From Massilia sp. Bi118 (lineage in GTDB: Bacteria > Pseudomonadota > Gammaproteobacteria > Burkholderiales > Burkholderiaceae_D), in the NCBI RefSeq assembly GCF_918697865.1, contig NZ_CAKKMV010000004.1, positions 62,001 to 126,000 on the forward strand: DNA of 64,000 nt, written 5' to 3'. The position numbers and the translations under genes are program-made. Below the pieces are notes generated by a model. That model searched no databases. It saw nothing but the letters and a program-made list of their open reading frames with translations, and had not been told where the DNA came from. Every line of letters begins with the position of its first letter. The first letter of the stretch is position 1. Positions 16,724 through 28,724 of this stretch are shown here, one piece after another.

Positions 16724-18742
16724 TCAGTAACGCGGCAGCGCAGGGCGTGCGGACGGCTCGGCGGCCATCTGCGCATCGTCCAGCTTGAACAAACGGACCG
16801 CGCGCGCCAGCTGCTCTGCCTGTTCCTGCATGGCTTGGGCGGCGGCGCTGGCTTCCTCGACCAGGGCCGCATTGTGCTGGGTGACCTGGTCCATTTCGCC
16901 GATCGCGCGGTTGATGTTCTCGATGCCGCCGGTCTGCTCGCTGCTGGCGGCGCTGATGCGGCCCATGATGCCGGTGACCTGTTCGGCGCTGTCCAGCACT
17001 TCGGCCATCGTGGTGCCGGCTTCCTGCACCAGGCGGCTGCCGGCGTCGACTTCGGCGCCCGAGGCCTGGATCAGGGCTTTGATCTCCTTGGCCGCGGCGG
17101 CCGAGCGCTGCGCCAGGTTGCGCACTTCGGAGGCGACGACGGCAAAGCCGCGGCCCTGTTCGCCGGCACGCGCCGCTTCCACGGCCGCATTCAGCGCCAG
17201 GATATTGGTCTGGAAGGCGATGCCGTCGATGACGCCGATGATGTCGGCGATGCGGCCCGAGGACTGCTTGATCGCTTCCATGCGCTCGATCACCTGGCTC
17301 ACCATGCGGCCGCCTTCCTGCGCGACCATCGAGGTGTTGACCGCCAGCTGGTTCGCCTGGTGGGCGTCGCCGGCGTTCTGGCGCACGGTCTCGGTCAGGT
17401 CCTGCATCGAGTTGGCGGTGACGGCCAGGGTCGCGGCCTGCTGCTCGGTGCGGGCGGAGAGGTCGAGGTTACCGGAAGAGATCTCGTTGGACGCGTTGAG
17501 GATCTGCTCGGCGCCGCTTCGCACCTGGCCGACCACGTTCGACAGGCCCTTGCCGATCTCGTTCATGGCGGCGGCCAGGCGGCCGATCTCGTCGCGGCGA
17601 CCGGCGTCGAGCGTGACGGTGAGGTCGCCCTGGGCCATGCGCACGGCGGCGTCGCGGGCCGCGCCCAGCGGACGGGTGACGGCGCGCTTCATGACCGCGC
17701 TCAGGATGACGGCGAAGATCGCCAGCGCAATCAGTCCGCTCAGGATGGCGCGGTTGCGCAGTTCCACGGCTTGTTGGACGATTTCGTCTTCGTAGGTGCC
17801 GCCGGCAATTAGCCAGTTCCAGTCCTTGAACAGCGTATAGGCGACAACGCGCGAGCGCGCCGATGCGTCGCCCGGGTTCTGGATGGCGTAGGTGGTCAGG
17901 CCTTCCTTCGAGTCAAGAATATCGCGCACGTAGGCACGGCCTGCGGCATCGCGGTCGTCGAGGATGCTCTTGCCTTCCTTGCTCGGGTGAACGATCAGGG
18001 TGCCGTAATTTTTGCCAGGCGCGGCGTTCAACACGTAGAAGTAACCGGTTTCGCCGACCTTCATGCTGCGGATGCTGTCCTTCAGGTGCGCCAAATCGGC
18101 GCTGATGTCGATGCCGACGTAGAGCACGGCAATGACCTTGCCGCCTGCATCCTTTACCGGCTTGTACTCGGTGATGGTTTGCTTGCCGAACAGGGTCACC
18201 AGGCCGACATAGGGTTTGCCGGCCTTCAGCTCGGCGTATGCGGGGCTGGCGTGGTCGAGTACCGTGCCGACGGCGCGGTCGCCGTTTTCCTTGCGCACCG
18301 AGGTGCTCACGCGGACAAAGTCTTCGCCGTTGGCCACGAAGATGGTGGCGTTGCCGCCGGTCTCGCGAGTGAAGCGGTCGGGCGCGCTGAAGTCGAGATT
18401 GAGCTGGGTGTCGCCGCTTTTCAGCACCGGCACCTGCTTGCCCGCCACCTCGACAGTATGCTCGGTATCGACGCTGAATTCGCCCGGGAAGCCAGCGGCG
18501 AAAACCTTGCCGAAGGCGACGGCCTCGCTGGAGACGGCGCGGTCGAACATCTCGACGGTGGCCATCACGCTGCGCAGTCCTGCCTTGACGTTGACCACAG
18601 CGCGCTCGTGCAGCAGGTTGGAGGTGGTCCAGCTGATGGTGGTGACCAGCGCGGCCAGGATCAGGCCGACGAGGGCAAAAGTCAAAACGGTGATCTTCGA
18701 GCCGACTGACCAGCGCGAGATGTCGAACATGGGCTTGTTCAT
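16724..18742 (-). CDS. Methyl-accepting chemotaxis protein with periplasmic Cache domain
   Basis: A 672-residue chemoreceptor. The start [11 protein letters not shown] is chosen because it directly precedes the first membrane helix (about 16-37). A large periplasmic region (about 40-320) contains Cache-like strands ([42 protein letters not shown]). A second helix (about 330-350), HAMP and the coiled-coil signalling domain follow, with the conserved hairpin tip ([21 protein letters not shown]). It ends ALPRY and has no NWETF-type tether for CheR. It is a lone gene without che neighbours; ligand unknown. Confidence 0.94.
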   Translation of the reverse strand: MNKPMFDISRWSVGSKITVLTFALVGLILAALVTTISWTTSNLLHERAVVNVKAGLRSVMATVEMFDRAVSSEAVAFGKVFAAGFPGEFSVDTEHTVEVAGKQVPVLKSGDTQLNLDFSAPDRFTRETGGNATIFVANGEDFVRVSTSVRKENGDRAVGTVLDHASPAYAELKAGKPYVGLVTLFGKQTITEYKPVKDAGGKVIAVLYVGIDISADLAHLKDSIRSMKVGETGYFYVLNAAPGKNYGTLIVHPSKEGKSILDDRDAAGRAYVRDILDSKEGLTTYAIQNPGDASARSRVVAYTLFKDWNWLIAGGTYEDEIVQQAVELRNRAILSGLIALAIFAVILSAVMKRAVTRPLGAARDAAVRMAQGDLTVTLDAGRRDEIGRLAAAMNEIGKGLSNVVGQVRSGAEQILNASNEISSGNLDLSARTEQQAATLAVTANSMQDLTETVRQNAGDAHQANQLAVNTSMVAQEGGRMVSQVIERMEAIKQSSGRIADIIGVIDGIAFQTNILALNAAVEAARAGEQGRGFAVVASEVRNLAQRSAAAAKEIKALIQASGAEVDAGSRLVQEAGTTMAEVLDSAEQVTGIMGRISAASSEQTGGIENINRAIGEMDQVTQHNAALVEEASAAAQAMQEQAEQLARAVRLFKLDDAQMAAEPSARPALPRY

Positions 18743-18863
18743 GAAATCCGGGTATGCAAAGTGAATTCCCGAATGATACTGGAAGTATCCACAGGGCAAC
18801 TACGGAGAAACCCTTAGTTCGACGTATTTGCGCAACAGATTATTATGGTGGCATGCGTTTTTG

Positions 18864-20654
18864 TTATGCGTGCACGTGGTGGAACTGCAGCGCCGCCAGG
18901 TTGGCATAGATCCCGCCCAGCGCCACCAACGAGGCATGGGTGCCGGTCTCAACGATGCGGCCATCTTCCATCACGATGATGCGATCGGCGCGCTGCACGG
19001 TGGCGAGGCGGTGGGCAATGATCAGCGTGGTGCGGCCGACCATCGCCGCTTCCAGCGCGCTCTGCACCAGGCGTTCCGATTCCGCATCCAGCGCGCTGGT
19101 GGCTTCGTCGAGCAGCAGCAGGGGTGGATTCTTCAGCAGGGCGCGCGCAATGGCGATGCGCTGGCGCTGGCCGCCGGACAGGCGCACGCCGCGCTCGCCC
19201 AGGTAGGAGGCATAGCCCTGCGGCAGGCGTTCGATGAATTCGTGGGCGGCCGCCATCTTCGCCGCTGCGATCACCTCGGCGTCGCTGGCCTCGGGACGGC
19301 CGTAGCGGATGTTCTCCATGGCGTCGGCCGAGAAGATGACGGTGTCCTGCGGGACGATGCCGATCGCGCCGCGCAGCACCTGCAGGTCGAGGTCGCGGAT
19401 GTCGGCGCCGTCCAGCAGGATCGCGCCCGACTGTGGGTCGTAGAAGCGCAGCAGCAGCTGGAACAGGGTGGTCTTGCCGGCGCCGGAAGGGCCGACCACG
19501 GCCACCGTTTCGCCGGGCCGGATGTCCAGGTTCAGGTGCGACAGGGCGGCGTGGTCCGGACGCGAGGGATAGGAGAAGCCGACGTCCTGCAGTTGCAGCG
19601 AGGCGCCGCCGGCATGGCGCGGCGGCAGCGGCTTCGGATGCAGCGGGCTGGCGATGCTCGAGCGCAGCGCCAGCAGTTCGAGCAGGCGCTCGGCGGCGCC
19701 GGCCGCGCGCTGGGCCTCGCCCATCACTTCCGACAGCGCGCCGACCGCGCCCGAGACGATGGAAGCGTAGAGGATGAACTGGCCGAGGTCGCCGCCGGTC
19801 ATGGTCCCGGCCAGCACCGCATGCGCGCCCAGCCACAGCACGAAGACGATGGCGCCGAACACCAGCACGATGGCCAGCATGGTCAGCACCGAGCGCGCGC
19901 GAATGCGCCGCATCGCGGTCTGGAAGGCCTGCTCGACCGAGCTGCCGAAGCGCTGGGCCTCGCGGACTTCGCCGGTATAGGCCTGCACGGTCGGCATGGC
20001 GTTGAGGATCTCGCCGGCCATGGCGGAAGCGTCGGCGATGCGGTCCTGCGAGTCGCGCGAGAGCTTGCGCACGCGGCGGCCGAACAGCACGATCGGCACC
20101 ACCACCAGCACCAGCAGGCCGAGGATGATGGAAGTCAGCTTGGCGCTGGTCACGAACAGCATGGCCAGGCCGCCGACGAAGAGCAGGGTATTGCGCAGGG
20201 CCAGCGAGATGCTGGTGCCGACCACGCTCTGGATCAGGGTGGTGTCGGTGGTCAGGCGCGACAGCACTTCGCCGCTGCGGGTGGTCTCGAAGAATTCCGG
20301 GCTTTGCCGCACCACGTGCGAGTAGACCGCGTTGCGGATGTCCGCGGTGACGCGCTCGCCCAGCCAGGACACCATGTAGAAGCGCGCGGCGGTGGCCACG
20401 CCCAGCACCGCGGCCACGCCGAACAGGGCCAGGAAGGTGGCGTTGACGTTGGCGATGCTGCCGCTGCCGGCGGCGCCGAAGCCGTGGTCGATCATCTGCT
20501 TGAAGGCGTAGGGAATGGCCAGGGTGGCGCCGGCGGCCACCAGCAGGGCAATCCCGGCCAGCGCGAACTGGCGGCGGTAGGGCTTCAGGAAAGGCAGCAG
20601 GCGGGCGAGGGCCTTGAAGGTGCTTTGGCGGCTGGGGGTGGAACTGTCGCTCAT
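18864..20654 (-). CDS. MsbA-like ABC exporter half-transporter
   Basis: A 596-residue fused membrane-ATPase exporter. Six membrane helices (about 20-320) are followed by a nucleotide-binding domain with Walker A GPSGAGKTTL, Q-loop, signature LSGGQRQRIAIARA, Walker B LLLLDEATSALD and the H-loop IIAHRLATV. It should work as a homodimer moving a lipid-like or drug substrate outward; MsbA is the nearest well-known relative in layout, but the true lipid A flippase may be encoded elsewhere. It begins 28 bases after the AttH-like gene on the same strand, so it may be the last gene of a seven-gene run. Confidence 0.93.
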   Translation of the reverse strand: MSDSSTPSRQSTFKALARLLPFLKPYRRQFALAGIALLVAAGATLAIPYAFKQMIDHGFGAAGSGSIANVNATFLALFGVAAVLGVATAARFYMVSWLGERVTADIRNAVYSHVVRQSPEFFETTRSGEVLSRLTTDTTLIQSVVGTSISLALRNTLLFVGGLAMLFVTSAKLTSIILGLLVLVVVPIVLFGRRVRKLSRDSQDRIADASAMAGEILNAMPTVQAYTGEVREAQRFGSSVEQAFQTAMRRIRARSVLTMLAIVLVFGAIVFVLWLGAHAVLAGTMTGGDLGQFILYASIVSGAVGALSEVMGEAQRAAGAAERLLELLALRSSIASPLHPKPLPPRHAGGASLQLQDVGFSYPSRPDHAALSHLNLDIRPGETVAVVGPSGAGKTTLFQLLLRFYDPQSGAILLDGADIRDLDLQVLRGAIGIVPQDTVIFSADAMENIRYGRPEASDAEVIAAAKMAAAHEFIERLPQGYASYLGERGVRLSGGQRQRIAIARALLKNPPLLLLDEATSALDAESERLVQSALEAAMVGRTTLIIAHRLATVQRADRIIVMEDGRIVETGTHASLVALGGIYANLAALQFHHVHA

Positions 20655-20682
20655 GTGTCCTTGTTTCTTCTTTTCGTGTGGT

Positions 20683-21750
20683 TCAAAGTTTCATTGGGTC
20701 GACGTAACCCGTCAGCTCGAGATAGCCGCGGCCCAGGCGGCGGCCGTCGCGCTCGACCGTCACCGCGCCTTCCCAGTACACCGCGCCGGTCGAGCGGCGC
20801 GAGTCGAGTTCCTGGTCGGGCTGCAGTGGTGTCAAGCGCCAGGCCAGGGCGCCGGTCCGGATCGTGGTGGCGACCGGATAGCTGGCGCCGGTGCGCGGCG
20901 ACTTCCATGTTTGCTGCGGCGTGAAGGCGACCTGTTCGGGATTGTACTGGGTCACGCGGCCGGCGGCATCACGATGGGTCGCATGCGCCCAGAGCTTGCC
21001 GCCATCCTTGCCGCGGATCTGGAAGGCCATCAGGGCGCCGCCGTCGTCGAGATTGATGCCGGCCCAGTCCCAGCCGGCGGCATTCGTCTCCAGCACCTGG
21101 CTGGACCATTCGTGGTCGAGCCATGCGCTGCCTTTGACGGCGATGGCCTTGCCGCCTCGCGTGACCGAGCCTGTAACCTGAAGATGCGGCTCGCTGTAGT
21201 AATAGCTGGCGTGTTCGGGCCGCAAGCCCTTGCGCGAGAAGCCGGCTTCGCCCTGCAGCAGCAGGGGCTGGGTCGGCGCCAGCTGCAGCTCGAAGGCCAG
21301 CTCGCCGCCGCGCACGGACACCCGGTAGCGGCCGTCCGCGCCACGCCGCATGCTCCAGTCTTCCAGTTTGACGTCGGTGGTGCCGGTCCTGGCCCAGGCA
21401 AGGCCGAAACCTTCGCGTGCGCTGCGCTGGTCGTGCAGGAGGTGGCCGGTGGCCGGGTCGGACAGGGCGGCGTGGCCGATGACCAGCTGCTTTGGCGCGA
21501 AGGCGCTGGGGTTGGCGTCGTCGTGCTCGGTACGGCTGCGGAAGAAGGTGACCTGGAAGCCGAGCGGCTTGCCGTCCGGTGTGTCGAGCCAGCCGGTCAC
21601 GTACCACCACTCGGTGCGGTGCGCCGGGTGGGCGCCGAAGTCCTGCGGGAAGACCAGGGTACGGCCTGGTACGACAGGCGCGAACGAAGGCGGTGCGGCC
21701 TGCGCGGCGCTGGACAACAAAAGCAGGATCATGAGCAGACGGCGCAGCAT
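20683..21750 (-). CDS. AttH/CrtC-like secreted lipocalin-fold protein
   Basis: A 355-residue protein with a signal peptide (MLRRLLMILLLLSSAAQAAPP). The start overlaps the stop of the upstream permease gene by one base (TGATG), which marks translational coupling; the frame is open further up but that is not coding. The mature part has the paired-lipocalin features of the AttH / carotenoid 1,2-hydratase family: HPAHRTEWWYVTGWL, GFQVTFFRSRTE, GSAWLDHEWSSQVL and a final WEGAV...GRGYLELTGY. In other bacteria AttH is co-encoded with an AttEFG ABC system. Here the FtsX permease is present but no partner ATPase is adjacent. The substrate is not known. Confidence 0.82.
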   Translation of the reverse strand: MLRRLLMILLLLSSAAQAAPPSFAPVVPGRTLVFPQDFGAHPAHRTEWWYVTGWLDTPDGKPLGFQVTFFRSRTEHDDANPSAFAPKQLVIGHAALSDPATGHLLHDQRSAREGFGLAWARTGTTDVKLEDWSMRRGADGRYRVSVRGGELAFELQLAPTQPLLLQGEAGFSRKGLRPEHASYYYSEPHLQVTGSVTRGGKAIAVKGSAWLDHEWSSQVLETNAAGWDWAGINLDDGGALMAFQIRGKDGGKLWAHATHRDAAGRVTQYNPEQVAFTPQQTWKSPRTGASYPVATTIRTGALAWRLTPLQPDQELDSRRSTGAVYWEGAVTVERDGRRLGRGYLELTGYVDPMKL

Positions 21751-24305
21751 CACCAGTCCTCCCGCACCGCGCGCACCGGACCGCCGGACAGCGCATAGCG
21801 CCCGGACACCAGCGCCGTGGCCACCGAAGCCGCCACCAGCACCCCCGCCACGCTGCCCAGCAGAGGCCAGGGCAGGTGCAGTTGCATGGTCCAGTGGAAG
21901 GATTGCGGGTTCACGACGTAGACGAGAATGAGGCTGATCAAGAGGCCCAGCGCGAAGCCGGTGGCCACGCCCAGCACGGTCAGCGAGCCGCCCTCCAGAG
22001 CGAGGATGCGCAGCACCTGGCCGCGCGAGACGCCCACGTGGCGCAGCATGCCGAACTCGCGGGCGCGCGCCAGGGTCTGGGCCGAGAAGGTGGCCGCCAC
22101 GCCGGACAGGCCGATGGCGATGGCGATCGCTTCCAGCAGATAGGTGACGGCGAAGCTGCGGTCGAAGATCCTGAGGCTGGCGGCGCGGATCTCGCCGGGG
22201 CTGGCGAATTGCAGGGTCGCGCCGAAGGGCAGGGCGCGCAGGCGGGCGGCGATGGCGTCGACCGGCACGCCCTTGTCGGCCCACAGCGCGGCGTCGGTGA
22301 CGGTGCTGTCCCCGGTCAGGCGCCGGTAATCGGGCAGGCGCACCACCACGGAGCCGGACTGGTTGGCGTAGTCGCGCCAGACGCCGGCCACGAAGAAGCT
22401 TTGCCGGCGCCCGCCCAGCGGCAGTGCGACGCGCTGGCCGGGGTGGAAGCCATACAGGTCGGTCATGGCTTCCGACACCCACAGCGGCAACTCGCCCGCC
22501 GGCGCCGGCACGGCCTCGCCGACCAGGGCCAGCATGCGGCCGGGATCCGCAGCGTCGATGTCGCGCGCGATCAGGGTGATGGCGGGGCGCGCGGGATCCA
22601 GCGACAGCGGCCGGGTACGCAGGAAGGCCGAACGCGAGACGCCAGGCAGCGCGGCGATCGCCGCCTGCGCCGGGGCGTCCAGGCTGCCCGTATTGCCGCC
22701 GCTGGCGGTGCGCACATACAGGTCGGCCGGCAGGATGTGCAGGATCCAGTCGTCGACAGAGACGCGGAAGCTGGCGACCATGATGCCCATCGCGACCATC
22801 AGGCTGAAGCTGGCCAGCACGCCGCCCAATGCGATCGAGGCCTGGCCCGGCGCATTCGCCAGCCGCGCCAGCGCCAGGTTCAGCACCGGCGACTGTGATG
22901 AAGAAGGCCGGCGCAGCTGCAACCGGTTCAGCAAACGGAAGCTGCTGGCCGCCAGGCGCGGCATCAGGCCGATCCCGCCGATCAGCAGCAGGGCGACGGC
23001 GAAATAGCCGAACAGCGGCAGCTCGAACACGGGCGGCGCGTAGGCGCAGGCGGCGGCCGCGGCCAGGCAGAGCAGCGAGGGCCAGATGCGCGACAGGCGC
23101 TCGAGTGCCGCCTCGTCGTTGCCGGACTTGAGCGCCACCGCGGGCCGGGCGCGGGCGGCCTCCCAGGCCGGCGCCGCGCAGCCCAGCAGGGCCACGCCCA
23201 GTCCGAGCAGGAAGAACACGCAGGCCGCCACCGGGGTGAACACCACGGTCGGCTTCACCCCGGGGAAGTAGCCGGCGCCGAGGTCGCCGCCGAAGAAGGC
23301 CAGCGCGGCCGCCGCCAGTCCATAGCCGGCCGCGATGCCGAGCAGGGCGCCGATCACGCCCAGGCTCGCGCCTTCGACCAGCACCTGGCGCAGCAGCGCG
23401 CGGCGCGGCAGGCCGAGCACGCGCAGCAACGCGAACTGGCTGCGCCGCCGCAGCACGGACAGGGCCTGGGTCGAGAACACGAGAAAGGCGCCGGTGAACA
23501 AAGCCACCAGCGCCAGCACGGTCAGGTTCACGCGGTAGGCGCGGCTGAGGTTATTGTTGCGGCTTTCCTGGTTGGCGTCGTTCGGCGCCGCCACCGTGAA
23601 GCGGCCCGGATAGTCCTTTTCCAGCTCGGCCGCCAGCGCGCGTTGGAAGGCGCCGCGGTCGACGCCGTCGCGCAGTTTCAAATCGATGCGCGACAGCTTG
23701 CCCAGCTGGTTGAAGCGCCACTGCAGGGCGCCGATGTCCATCACGGCCAGGCGCTGGCCGCTGCGCGCGCGCAGGATGGGTCCGGCCACGCGCAGCGGCA
23801 CGTCCTGTGTGCCGGCGCGCAGGCGTAAAGTCGAACCGGTGCGCACGCCCAGCCAGGCCTGGGCCGCCGGAGACAGAAAGATGGTGTCGTCACCCAGCAC
23901 GTCGGCGCCGCGCCCGTTCGCCGGCACGCCGCTCAGGTCCGGCGAAATGTAGCCGGCGCGCAGTGCGTCCAGGCCGACGATCTTCAGCGATCCCGGCTTG
24001 CCGGACAGCGCCGCATCGACTTCCAGCACCGGCGACGCCACTGCCACGCCCTCGTGCGCGGCCAGGCGCGGATAGATGCGTTCGTCGAACTGGGCTTCGC
24101 GCCCGGCCACCTGCAAGTCGGCCTGGCCGGCCAGGCTCTGGATGGCGGCGGAGAATTCGTTGAAAGCGGCGGCATTGATCAGGTGGATGGCAAAGCCCAT
24201 GGCCACGCCGACGGCGATCGCCACCACGGCCAGCAGCGCGCGCATCGGGTGCGCACGCCACTCGCCGAACAGCAGCCAGCGCGAGAGCAGTCCTAGACGG
24301 GACAT
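21750..24305 (-). CDS. FtsX/MacB-type ABC transporter permease
   Basis: An 851-residue permease with two FtsX units. An N-terminal helix (about 20-42) precedes a large MacB-type periplasmic domain. A cluster of helices lies at about 265-410 with the coupling segment LSVLRRRSQFALLRVLGLPRR, a middle group of helices at 425-530, and the last three helices after 715, including AREFGMLRHVGVSRGQVLRIL. Type VII ABC systems of this form use ATP to drive changes in the periplasm rather than move substrate through the membrane. The N-terminus overlaps the upstream DUF4124 gene by 13 bases and the C-terminus touches the AttH-like gene. A matching ATPase gene is missing here. Confidence 0.9.
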   Translation of the reverse strand: MSRLGLLSRWLLFGEWRAHPMRALLAVVAIAVGVAMGFAIHLINAAAFNEFSAAIQSLAGQADLQVAGREAQFDERIYPRLAAHEGVAVASPVLEVDAALSGKPGSLKIVGLDALRAGYISPDLSGVPANGRGADVLGDDTIFLSPAAQAWLGVRTGSTLRLRAGTQDVPLRVAGPILRARSGQRLAVMDIGALQWRFNQLGKLSRIDLKLRDGVDRGAFQRALAAELEKDYPGRFTVAAPNDANQESRNNNLSRAYRVNLTVLALVALFTGAFLVFSTQALSVLRRRSQFALLRVLGLPRRALLRQVLVEGASLGVIGALLGIAAGYGLAAAALAFFGGDLGAGYFPGVKPTVVFTPVAACVFFLLGLGVALLGCAAPAWEAARARPAVALKSGNDEAALERLSRIWPSLLCLAAAAACAYAPPVFELPLFGYFAVALLLIGGIGLMPRLAASSFRLLNRLQLRRPSSSQSPVLNLALARLANAPGQASIALGGVLASFSLMVAMGIMVASFRVSVDDWILHILPADLYVRTASGGNTGSLDAPAQAAIAALPGVSRSAFLRTRPLSLDPARPAITLIARDIDAADPGRMLALVGEAVPAPAGELPLWVSEAMTDLYGFHPGQRVALPLGGRRQSFFVAGVWRDYANQSGSVVVRLPDYRRLTGDSTVTDAALWADKGVPVDAIAARLRALPFGATLQFASPGEIRAASLRIFDRSFAVTYLLEAIAIAIGLSGVAATFSAQTLARAREFGMLRHVGVSRGQVLRILALEGGSLTVLGVATGFALGLLISLILVYVVNPQSFHWTMQLHLPWPLLGSVAGVLVAASVATALVSGRYALSGGPVRAVREDW

Positions 24306-24736
24306 TCCACCGCCAGGGCTTCACGCTGGCGCCTCAGTTTGATGCGCGCGGCCTCGTGCCTGGCGCCGTGCACGGTGCGCGCCAGGTCTTCCTCCGCCCA
24401 CTTGTGGCGCAGGCGCAGCTTCGCGCATTTCTGGCGCTTGGCATAAGCGGCGCGATTCTGCTTTGCCTGCGTTCTTTCCGCCTGGGCCTGTTCCTTCTCG
24501 CGCGCGATGCGAGCCTTTTCCAGTGCCAGCAGGGTGCGGGCGTCGCCGCCTTGCGGCCCCATGGTGTCGGCGGGCGAGATGCCGGCCGGCGGCGGGGGCA
24601 AGGCTCTGGACTCTCCCTTGGCGCAGGGGCGGTCGCTATAGCTGGTCTTGCCGTCTGCCGTGCATTTGTACACGGGCTGGGCCTGGGCGGCGGCCGACAG
24701 CAGCCAGGGAAGGATAGCCAAAAGAAGGCGCATCAT
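24293..24736 (-). CDS. DUF4124 secreted protein
   Basis: A 147-residue protein with a signal peptide (about 1-19, AQA cleavage) and the DUF4124 start VYKCTADGKTSYSDRPCAKGES, a small exported domain with paired Cys. A Pro-rich joint and a long charged helix rich in Lys, Arg and Gln follow, with two more Cys. ATG 24736 or 24733 may be used. The function is unknown; the family is common in beta- and gammaproteobacteria. It sits between the FAD oxidoreductase (13-base gap) and the permease (13-base overlap). Confidence 0.85.
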   Translation of the reverse strand: MMRLLLAILPWLLSAAAQAQPVYKCTADGKTSYSDRPCAKGESRALPPPPAGISPADTMGPQGGDARTLLALEKARIAREKEQAQAERTQAKQNRAAYAKRQKCAKLRLRHKWAEEDLARTVHGARHEAARIKLRRQREALAVECPV

Positions 24737-24749
24737 GAAGCTCTCCCGG

Positions 24750-26159
24750 TCAAAGAATTTTGCCAGGGTTCATAATGCCCAGCGGGTCGAGCGCGGCCTT
24801 GATGGCACGCATCAGGTCCAGCTCGACCTGCGTCTTGTAGCGCGGCAGCTCCTCGCGCTTCAGGGCGCCGATGCCGTGTTCGGCCGATATCGAGCCGGCG
24901 AAGTCCGCCACGCTGTCGTGCACGATGCGGTTGACGTCGCCCTGGTAGGCCAGGAAGGCTTCATGCGGCGTGCCGGCAGGCGGCGCGATGTTGTAGTGCA
25001 GGTTGCCGTCGCCGAGGTGGCCGAAGCAGACCACCTGCACGCCCGGCCAGGCGCGGGCCAACAGGGCGTCGGTCTTTTCCACGAAGTCGGCGATGCGCGA
25101 GATCGGCACCGAGATGTCGTGCTTGATGTTCTTGCCGTCCGCGGCCTGGGCCAGCGGGATGTGCTCGCGGATCGCCCACAGCGCGCGCGATTGCGCGATC
25201 GAGGTCGCGACCACGGCGTCCTGGGCCAGGCCCGCTTCCAGCGCGTTCTCGATGGTCTCTTCCAGCAGGCGCACCGCGTGCTGCTCGGACTCGTGGCTGG
25301 ACAGCTCCAGCAGGGCGTACTGCGGGTGCGTTTGCGGGAAGGGCTGGGGCAGGTTCGGGAAGTGCTTGCCGACCAGGCGCAGGCAGACGTCGCTCATCAG
25401 CTCGTAGCCGGTGAGGGTCGGGCCCGCGGTTTCCTGGGCCAGCTTCAGGAGTTCCAGCGCGTCGCGGCAGCTGCTAAGTGCGACGAGGGCGGTGATGCCT
25501 GCTTTCGGCTGCGGGAACAGCTTCAGCACGGCGCCGGTAATCACGCCCAGTGTGCCTTCGGCGCCGATGTAGAGGTCGCGCAGGTCGTAGCCGGTATTGT
25601 CTTTCCTGAGCCCGCGCAGGCCGTTCCACAGCTCGCCCTGGGCGGTGACCACTTCCAGCCCCAGGCACAGCTCGCGCGTGTTCCCGTAGCGCAGGACGCC
25701 GGTGCCGCCGGCATTCGTCGCCAGGTTGCCGCCGATCGTGCAGCTGCCTTCGGCCGCCAGCGACAGCGGGAACAGCATGCCGGCCGCGCTGGCGGCCTGC
25801 TGGATGTCGTGCAGGATGCATCCGGCGTCCACCGTCATGGTGCGGTTGATGCCGTCGACGGCGCGGATGCGGTTCAGGCGGCGCAGCGAGAGCACCACCG
25901 CGCGCCCGGAGTCGTCCGGCACGCTGCCGATCACCAAGCCGGTGCGCCCGCCCTGCGGCACCACCGGCACCCGGTGGGCGGCGCACAGCTGCACCAGGCC
26001 GGCCACCTGCTGCGGATCGGCGGGGCGCAGCACGGCGCGGGCGCGGCCCGTGTAGCGGCCGCGCCAGTCGGTCAGGTAGGGTGAGACGTCGGCGTCGTCG
26101 GTAAGTACATGCTCGGCGCCGATCAGCTCGCGGCAATGCGCGACGAATTGATCTGTCAT
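24750..26159 (-). CDS. FAD-binding oxidoreductase (GlcD / D-2-hydroxyacid dehydrogenase type)
   Basis: A 469-residue flavoprotein: PCMH-type FAD domain with VVPQGGRTGLV and AEGSCTIGGNLATNAGGTGVLRYG, then the FAD-oxidase C-terminal domain with GHLGDGNLHYN and SAEHGIGALKRE, whose His residues bind metal and substrate. This is the layout of D-lactate, glycolate (GlcD) and D-2-hydroxyglutarate dehydrogenases. The reaction would be oxidation of a D-2-hydroxy acid with electrons passed to quinone or electron-transfer flavoprotein; exact substrate not readable. No GlcE/GlcF partners lie nearby, so a stand-alone D-2-hydroxyglutarate- or D-lactate-type enzyme is likelier. Confidence 0.9.
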   Translation of the reverse strand: MTDQFVAHCRELIGAEHVLTDDADVSPYLTDWRGRYTGRARAVLRPADPQQVAGLVQLCAAHRVPVVPQGGRTGLVIGSVPDDSGRAVVLSLRRLNRIRAVDGINRTMTVDAGCILHDIQQAASAAGMLFPLSLAAEGSCTIGGNLATNAGGTGVLRYGNTRELCLGLEVVTAQGELWNGLRGLRKDNTGYDLRDLYIGAEGTLGVITGAVLKLFPQPKAGITALVALSSCRDALELLKLAQETAGPTLTGYELMSDVCLRLVGKHFPNLPQPFPQTHPQYALLELSSHESEQHAVRLLEETIENALEAGLAQDAVVATSIAQSRALWAIREHIPLAQAADGKNIKHDISVPISRIADFVEKTDALLARAWPGVQVVCFGHLGDGNLHYNIAPPAGTPHEAFLAYQGDVNRIVHDSVADFAGSISAEHGIGALKREELPRYKTQVELDLMRAIKAALDPLGIMNPGKIL

Positions 26160-26165
26160 GCGAAA

Positions 26166-26564
26166 TCAGTCATGCGGTACTTTGACCTTGTCGAGCAGCT
26201 CCTTGGCCAGCTTTTTCGCCTGCTTCTTGTAGGGGCGCAGGTAGAGCAGGGCGAAGACGAAATAGGAAACCACCAGCAGCACCTCGCCCAGCGCCATGAT
26301 GCGCGAGATCTCGGACCGGTCGCTCCAGGCCCGCACCGCGCCCTCGATGAAATAGATGAGGATGACCATCGACGACCACTGCAGCGTGTACAGGTCGCGC
26401 TTGATCACGCCGCGCAGCGGCAGCAGCAGCGGCAGGGCTTTGAGCGCCAGCAGCGAGCCGCCCGGATGCAGCGGGGCCACCACGATTTCCCAGGCCAGCA
26501 GCCAGACGCACAGGATGACCAGGCTGGTCACCGCTCCCGTATGAAATACCCGATGCACTTGCAT
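26166..26564 (-). CDS. DUF2069 membrane protein
   Basis: A 132-residue inner-membrane protein with four predicted helices (about 10-30, 36-52, 60-80, 88-110) and a Lys-rich cytoplasmic tail. The pattern LPLLLPLRGVIKRDLYTLQWSSMVILIYFIEG is the DUF2069 core. In many beta- and gammaproteobacteria this gene follows wrbA, as it does here with a 3-base gap. Function unknown. Confidence 0.88.
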   Translation of the reverse strand: MQVHRVFHTGAVTSLVILCVWLLAWEIVVAPLHPGGSLLALKALPLLLPLRGVIKRDLYTLQWSSMVILIYFIEGAVRAWSDRSEISRIMALGEVLLVVSYFVFALLYLRPYKKQAKKLAKELLDKVKVPHD

Positions 26565-26567
26565 TGC

Positions 26568-28606
<2,039 letters not shown>

Positions 28607-28724
28607 TCGGCGTTTTTAGCGCCGGGAAGCGGCTGTTCCGTGTCTGTCTGGATACGGAATATATTGAATTGTGGAATCAAACGTTGCCCGATGTTACTAT
28701 TGTCGGCATCCGTTTGGAGACCAC

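Noticed and set aside
18828..20924. Plus-strand open frame of nearly 700 codons opposite the ABC exporter
   Set aside because: The exporter has all ATPase motifs on the minus strand; the opposite product shows Gln/His/Gly-rich low complexity only.
21751..22482. N-terminal extension of the AttH-like frame
   Set aside because: The frame is open upstream but overlaps the FtsX permease in another frame, and the signal peptide with the coupled TGATG start at 21750 marks the true N-terminus.
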